Shown here: positions 58,634-64,000 of the stretch, one piece after another
Layout of the letters: every line of letters starts with the position of its first letter
Numbering within the stretch: the first letter of the stretch is position 1
Origin: Cannabis sativa
Taxonomy: Eukaryota > Streptophyta > Magnoliopsida > Rosales > Cannabaceae
Length of the DNA stretch: 64,000 nucleotides
Direction of reading: 5' to 3'
Assembly (NCBI RefSeq): GCF_029168945.1
Contig: NC_083610.1
Location: 49,059,429-49,123,428, forward strand
Notes under the pieces: generated by a model
Databases searched by the model: none
Seen by the model: only the letters and a program-made list of their open reading frames with translations
Told to the model about the DNA's origin: nothing
Position numbers and translations under genes: made by a program

Positions 58634-59377
58634 ATGACGCCAATTGCAACCTACCTCAACACTGAGGAAGTCCCAGATAATAGAAATGAAGCTCGAAAGA
58701 TGAGAAGGAAGGCTGCATGGTACATCATAGTAGAGGGAATCATGTACAAACGAGGATTCTCCATGCCATTGCTCAGATGTGTAACCCAAGAAGAAGCTGC
58801 ACGACTTTTGTCTGAAGTACATGATGGATTTTGTGGAAACCACGCTGCTGGGCAGAGTTTATCTGAGAAAATTCTAAGGCAAGGTTATTTCTGGCCGGCG
58901 ATGATCAAAGATTCCAAGGCCTATGTTAAAAGATGTGATAAATGCCACAGATTGTTGAAGATACCTCGAGGACCGCCCAACGAGTTAACTCAGATGCAAA
59001 GTCCTTGGCCTTTCGCCATTTGGGGAATTGACCTAATTGGACAATTGTCCAAGGGCAAGGGTGGCGCACAGGATGCAGTGGTCGCGGTTGATTACTTCAC
59101 CAAGTGGACAGAAGCCGATCCATTAGCAATCATTATGTCCAAAAAAGTGCAAGACTTCATTGTGAAGAACATAATCTGCCGGTTTGGATTATCGTACAAA
59201 ATATTTTTAGACAATGGCAAACAATTTGACAGCCAGTCCTTTACTGATTTCTTTGCAAACCATGTCATTATCAAAAGTTTCTGCGCAATGGCACATCCCC
59301 AAGCAAATGGTCAAGTTGAAGCAGTCAACAAGACATTGAAAGATAAACAAAAGAAAAGACTTGAGGATGCTAAATGA
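58634..59377 (+). pseudogene. pol: Second Tat copy: integrase, open for 247 codons
   Basis: It is open from 'MTPIATYLNTEE' to 'KKRLEDAK'. Zinc-binding residues are H63, H70, C101 and C104. The catalytic triad is D133 ('GIDLIG'), D193 ('FLDNGKQF') and E229 ('NGQVEAVNK'), with 35 residues between the last two. No stop interrupts the core, but a TGA at 59375 cuts the C-terminal part and the rest of pol is broken, so I call it a pseudogene. 59378-59722 continues degenerate C-terminal sequence up to the next LTR. Confidence 0.8.
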
Positions 59378-59722
59378 ATCTGGCCGGAGGAACTTCCTGA
59401 AGTTCTATGGTCATACCGAACTATTGAGAAAACAGCAACTGGATGGACTCCATTCGCCATGGCATATGGATATGAAGCTATGCTGCCCGTAGAACTCAAA
59501 CCACCATCCCACAGAAGATTGACATATATCCAAGAGGCCAATCATGTACTCCTTGCTGAATCACTTGATGAAATTGAAGAGAAATGAATCACATCAAACA
59601 TAAAACTGATGGCCCATCAACAAAAAGAAGCTTGGTATTTCAACAAACAAGTGAAGGCTCAGAAATTCTTTGTGAGACATATGGTCTTAAGAAGAATATT
59701 TTTAAACACTGAAGACAGTACG

Positions 59723-61585
59723 TGTTGGGTTTTATGCCCTAAATAAAACTCTATTTCAATGTAATCCAGATTATTCAATATCAATAAAGTAACAGAAGTA
59801 TTTTTCATTCATTTGTGTATATTTTGGTTCACTTAATCAATTGTTTGTCTGCATGATTTATAAATTCATCCAAACCCCTTTCACATACTTGATCATGTTT
59901 ATTGTGTTGTCAACACAGTGGAAAGTAAACATGACTATGTGAATAAAGGATTCCTAGATTTATCAGAACACTGGGTTTTACTGATATGACAATCTACAAC
60001 AGAGTTTACTTGCATTTGGAGAAATGCTATGTTCTTTCCAGAACATTGGTTAAAGTAAAGCTCAGGTTGGATGCATGGAGTATGCATTGGAATGGACCGA
60101 TATTGAACTTTGAAATAGATTTATAAAACTTACCGTAATATTTATTCAATTCAATATCACTAAGTTGATCCTAGATCACATGATCGAAATCCTAATATGG
60201 TTAGGCTCAATCTCAAGAGTATTATTCGTGTTCTTTGATTTGTTAGTTAAGCATACTTTTGGGTCAGGGTGATACGTACATTTTGGGAACACGGTAGTGC
60301 GATTGAGTGGGAGCGCTAACATAAATATGGAATCTATAGCTTCTATCTGGCGAATAGTAAGCAAAGGGTGATTTCCTTCGAGCTTAACCAAACGAGATAA
60401 ATGATGGAGTACTCATTTCACTTAGCTGCAATATCATTTATACAGGGTTAAGTGTTTTAAGGATAAAATACATTGTAGGGTGTTACGGTAATTAAGTCCC
60501 TTTACAGTGTAAATCATCCATATAGAGGATCATTGATCACATTAGGATTATAACAATGGATAACTAATGATGTGTCTATATGGTGGAACATATAGAGCAT
60601 TCTATATACTGAGAGTGCATTTCTAAGTTCTATGCGTGGATTCAACGAAGAATTAATAAGTCAGTGAATTTAAGTAGTAAATTCTAGATCTGCTTATTGG
60701 AAGCTCATATATAGACCCATGGTCCCCCCACTAGTTGAGATAATATTACTTGTAAGACTCATTTAATTGATTTTAATTAATCAATTATAATTCTCAAAGT
60801 TAGACTATGTCTTTTTGAGAATTTATCACTTATTAAGGGCAAAACAGTAAATAGAGATTTTGAAGGGCATATTTATTAATTAGAAAACTTTAATTAGTTT
60901 TATTATTAATAAATAAATGATAATATATTATTTGATAGTTAATTTTAATTATTAAATAATTAGATTTGACATTTATGTGGTTGAACAAAGGAATTGGCAT
61001 TTTTCGACAAAACAGGAAACTATCAATGTAGGAAAAGGAAAGTTGGAAAAGTGGCAAGCCTTGTTTCCACAATGCTTAGGCCGGCCACTATGCTTCCCTT
61101 TTCATATTGATTTTTAAATTTTCAATTGCCAATTAATTCAACCATAGCCCTAGGTGGTCTTCTATAAATAGAAGGCAAAGGCTTCAGTTTTTGAACACAC
61201 ATAATTCTGACAGAATTTTCTCACTCAAAAACTCTCTGAGCCGCCACCCTCTCTCTATCTATTCCTTCACTGTTTCGAAATCTATAAGTGGTAGAGTAGT
61301 GCCCACACACATCAAGTAATACCTCAATCATAGTGAGGAAGGCTGTGTAGAATTCAGAAACAACAAAGAAGGACTATCGGGCTCAGATCTTGATTATACT
61401 CTGCGACAGAAAGGAATCAAGGGTTAGAGATCTGAGTGGGAGGAGATATATTCCGGTGCACCCAATGTAAGATTTCTGATACTTTTATGTGTTCAATTTT
61501 CCATCGTTTTAGAAGTTCATATTTAGGTTGTTAAATCAACATACTTGTGAGTAGATCTAAGTTCCTGGTAAAATAACTTCCAACA
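59723..61585 (+). repeat. 5' LTR of the second LARD-like element
   Basis: It is 1863 bp, ending CTTCCAACA, and clearly diverged from the 1896-bp LTRs of the first copy. A TATA box CTATAAATA lies at 61162-61170. Confidence 0.85.
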
Positions 61586-61587
61586 AC

Positions 61588-61604
61588 TGGCACCAGAGAC
61601 ATGG
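61588..61604 (+). other. Primer-binding site of the second LARD-like element
   Basis: TGGCACCAGAGACATGG, two bases after the LTR. It differs from the site in the first copy (TGGCCTCAGAGCCATGG) at three positions. Confidence 0.65.
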
Positions 61605-64000
61605 TAATGGATTTGCTTGCAAGTAATTTGGACTTAAAACGATTTGTTTGTGTTTTGGATGGTATCATGTTGCTTTGTGTGTCATATTGATATTTTATTG
61701 TTTTTTTGTGAATTCTGGGAAAAATAGTTACTTTTCTGTCTCTGTAATTATTTTTGTTGGATAGTTTGGAAAATTCTAAGCAATTTACTTTTTTACAGAA
61801 CTCGATTTCGATTTAATTTGAATTAGTTATGAATTTTTGAAAATTGGAAAAATCGGGATGATGAACACCCTCATCACGCGCGCGGAATGGCTGCAAGCAG
61901 CCTTCCTGCGCCGTGAATTCTCGGCGTGCATCACCTGGGCGAGTGCGGATGGGCATGCCTGGCATGCCATCCGTACAGTTTATCCAATTTTTCAATTTTT
62001 TCATTTTTTCATGCTTTTTCATGGAATTAATTTCCGATTTTTTGTGTAGTTTTGTATGTTGATTTTTATTTTTCAAATTTCAAATCTAATTATCAGAAAT
62101 AAATTAATTTGATTTTTCAAAATTAATTTTAGATATTAGTGTAATTTGATTTTTGAAAATGGGAAAAATCAAGTTTTGCTTACCTCTTTTCTTATTTCCT
62201 TTAAAATTTGATTATTTTATTTTTTTAAGGTCAAAATATTAAATTTTTTTTTTGGTAACTTGACCTTAATTAAAATAAGATCAAAATAATCATGATATTT
62301 TAAAAAAAGGAAATAAAGTATTTTTGTTATTTTTTTTTTAAATTTTGTTATTCTTACTTAAATTAAATTGTAAAACAAGAAAAGGGTATGCATTTACCAT
62401 TTTCTATTTTATTATTTAATTTATTAAATAACATGAAATTTAAAAAGGAAAGTTAGCAATTTATTTTGAAATGATATTTAGGTTACTTAAAACCTAATTT
62501 TTCAAAATTGTAGGTTTAATTTTTTAAATATTTTTTTTAAAAAATGATTTTTTTTTATTTTTCGAAATATATATTTAAAAATTAAATAAATCCTACATCC
62601 AACTATCCAAATCTAACTTGTTGCAGGAGTATGTGTTTTAGATTGTTTGTAAGTTTTCTATAACCTATTATTGCTTGATCTAAATTGCCATGGTTAACTT
62701 GTTGACAGATCCAATGATCTGATTTTAACCAATGGTTCAATTGATGATAGATCAAGTAAATAATTTGTAACATGTAATTTTTACAATCTTCTTTCATCTG
62801 TGTATGACCTAGTAACATGATAGGATCCATCCAAATGTGTGCTTGTGTGAGCCTATATGTTTAATTTCTGTTATAGATACATATAGGTTGTTGTTGCTAA
62901 ATAAAATATCATAACCTGATAGATTTTATTTAGGCTCATTTAGTATTGAGCCTATTCAATTAATAACAGTTATTCATTTTAAGGTTAAATTCCTCTCTTT
63001 TGGGCCTTGTGTGAGAGTTGGGAGCCTTAGAAGTGGGTACGACATACTGGACCCAGCCCCCCCTCACATGAACAACCCCAATTGTGAAGGCCCATTTGCC
63101 TGATTTGGATAACTGTGCTAGGTTAATTATATTAGTTTGACCTAATTAAATGGATTAGCAACATAATTAATTTCATTCTTCCTTGAAATTAATTTAAGAA
63201 AAGCATAGTTTGAAGAATAATATTCTAGAAAAACTATATCTATTTTTCTTCTGTTTAATTAAATATGGAATTATAACCATGTAAATTCTTTCTGAATCTT
63301 AATTTTATAATTTCATTAAATATTCCTATTTAAGTTGAGATTTAGTTACATCTAACAAATCAACTTAGATTTGAATATCTTTTGAATTTCCTATTATAAA
63401 TTAAGTTGAGGAATTTTGGGAATTGGTTATTAAGATTATTTGGATATTTTTTAAGTTGATATTTTATAAATATGAGAACTTAAAATGGAGTATCTTCTAA
63501 ATTAAGTGGTTATTACTTAATTGGTAATATTTAATTAAGTCATTGATTGAAGAATATTTAAGTTGGATATTTAGATTTTTCTAAACAACTTAAATAAGAT
63601 ATTTTTCATAATTATTCCATTTTTGAAATTTAATTAAAGTTTTTACTTTAATTTGTAATATTTCATTATTGAGATATGGAATATAAATGATTAAACAAAA
63701 TACATATTTTTTAAATAATGAGCTTTAATAAAGAGAAATTCTATCTCCATTGTTGGTTTTACATAGCTATTGTTTTAGTGAGTAATCCTCCCTAATGGAG
63801 GAACGTTCATTAGCAAGTTAGCGCCGTTTAATCTCAGAAGATAAGTATTCTTATAAGTTTTTCATATAGTTTATGACCACCCTAATGGTGGCGACTGTAT
63901 AACACTTACAATAGTATGAAACAATGGTAGAAGCTCATAAGATAGAATTGCCTTGACTCTCGCCTAAACGGGACAACGCTGAATTCCAATCTTGATCGAA
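61605..64000 (+). other. LARD-like leader: GC-rich cassette, AT-rich tract, hairpin series
   Basis: No gene is supported. A GC-rich block (about 61859-61970) sits in otherwise AT-rich sequence. A long AT-rich tract follows. Three hairpins lie at 63786-63802 (TCCTCC-CTAAT-GGAGGA), 63877-63891 (CCACC-CTAAT-GGTGG) and 63958-63973 (TCTCG-loop-CGGGA). Confidence 0.6.

Larger units (their letters stand above)
59723..64000 (+). mobile_element. Second LARD-like copia-type element, 5' part, plus strand
   Basis: The LTR begins TGTTGGGTTTTATGCCC inside the second Tat copy. It belongs to the same family as 26857-46382 but in the opposite orientation. LTR, primer-binding site, AT-rich leader and hairpin series are all in the same order. 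It runs off the window, so its 3' LTR and target duplication cannot be seen. No coding sequence is recognised up to 64000. Confidence 0.85.

Noticed and set aside
61837..62049. GC-rich ORF resembling a bacterial coding segment
   Set aside because: Only about 110 bp is GC-rich, the ends run into AT-rich leader, and I recognise no protein. Bacterial origin is not supported.

Overview
This window looks like nuclear DNA from a flowering plant, probably a eudicot; I cannot name the species. It is a nest of LTR retrotransposons in a transposon-dense, probably heterochromatic region. I see no host protein-coding gene, tRNA, rRNA or CRISPR array. Every long coding match is retrotransposon gag/pol: Ty3/gypsy chromovirus of the Tekay/Del type, Ty3/gypsy of the Tat type, or Ty1/copia.

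Layout. 1-748 is the 3' part of a Tekay-type LTR. It is followed by the 3' tail and LTR of another gypsy element (A: 749-2023 and 22287-about 22985). That LTR carries a Mutator-like MITE (944-1670) and is split by a 20.3-kb Tat element (2024-22286). The Tat element has a decayed gag-pol and an antisense gene downstream of pol. The antisense gene is split by a complete Tekay element on the minus strand (E2, 11542-20191) with an unbroken 1538-codon gag-pol. From 22986 to 26078 there are AT-rich remnants: two TIR elements, a probable copia LTR, and an inverted Tat-type LTR piece. A copia element (minus strand, 26079-26856 and 46388-47484) is split by a 19.5-kb copia-type element without recognisable genes (LARD-like, 26857-46382). 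That element is itself split by a decayed Tekay element (E3, 30552-39974). A second, 5'-truncated Tat copy (47485-48796 and 57873-59722) is split by a third Tekay-type element (E4, 48797-57872). From 59723 to the window end there is a second LARD-like copy in the opposite orientation to the first.

Target-site duplications support the boundaries: TTGTA for E2, CCACC for E3, AGAAA for the LARD-like element, a 9-bp repeat for one MITE and an 8-bp repeat for the other. E2 is the only element here that looks capable of encoding its own proteins. The others would depend on proteins supplied in trans, or are dead.

The most interesting signals are in the LTRs rather than the genes. Three diverged Tekay LTR families carry, at the same mid-LTR position, arrays of the spaced palindrome AACCGG-N4-CCGGTT with a variable spacer. 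They also share a candidate intron in the LTR that encloses hairpin-forming tandem repeats, a conserved TGAGTC/GACTCA hairpin, and a CGGGATCCCG palindrome. Two of the families share a U5 hairpin with a compensatory change. The LARD-like elements carry a series of short hairpins with a shared CTA-core loop. All comparisons were made by eye.
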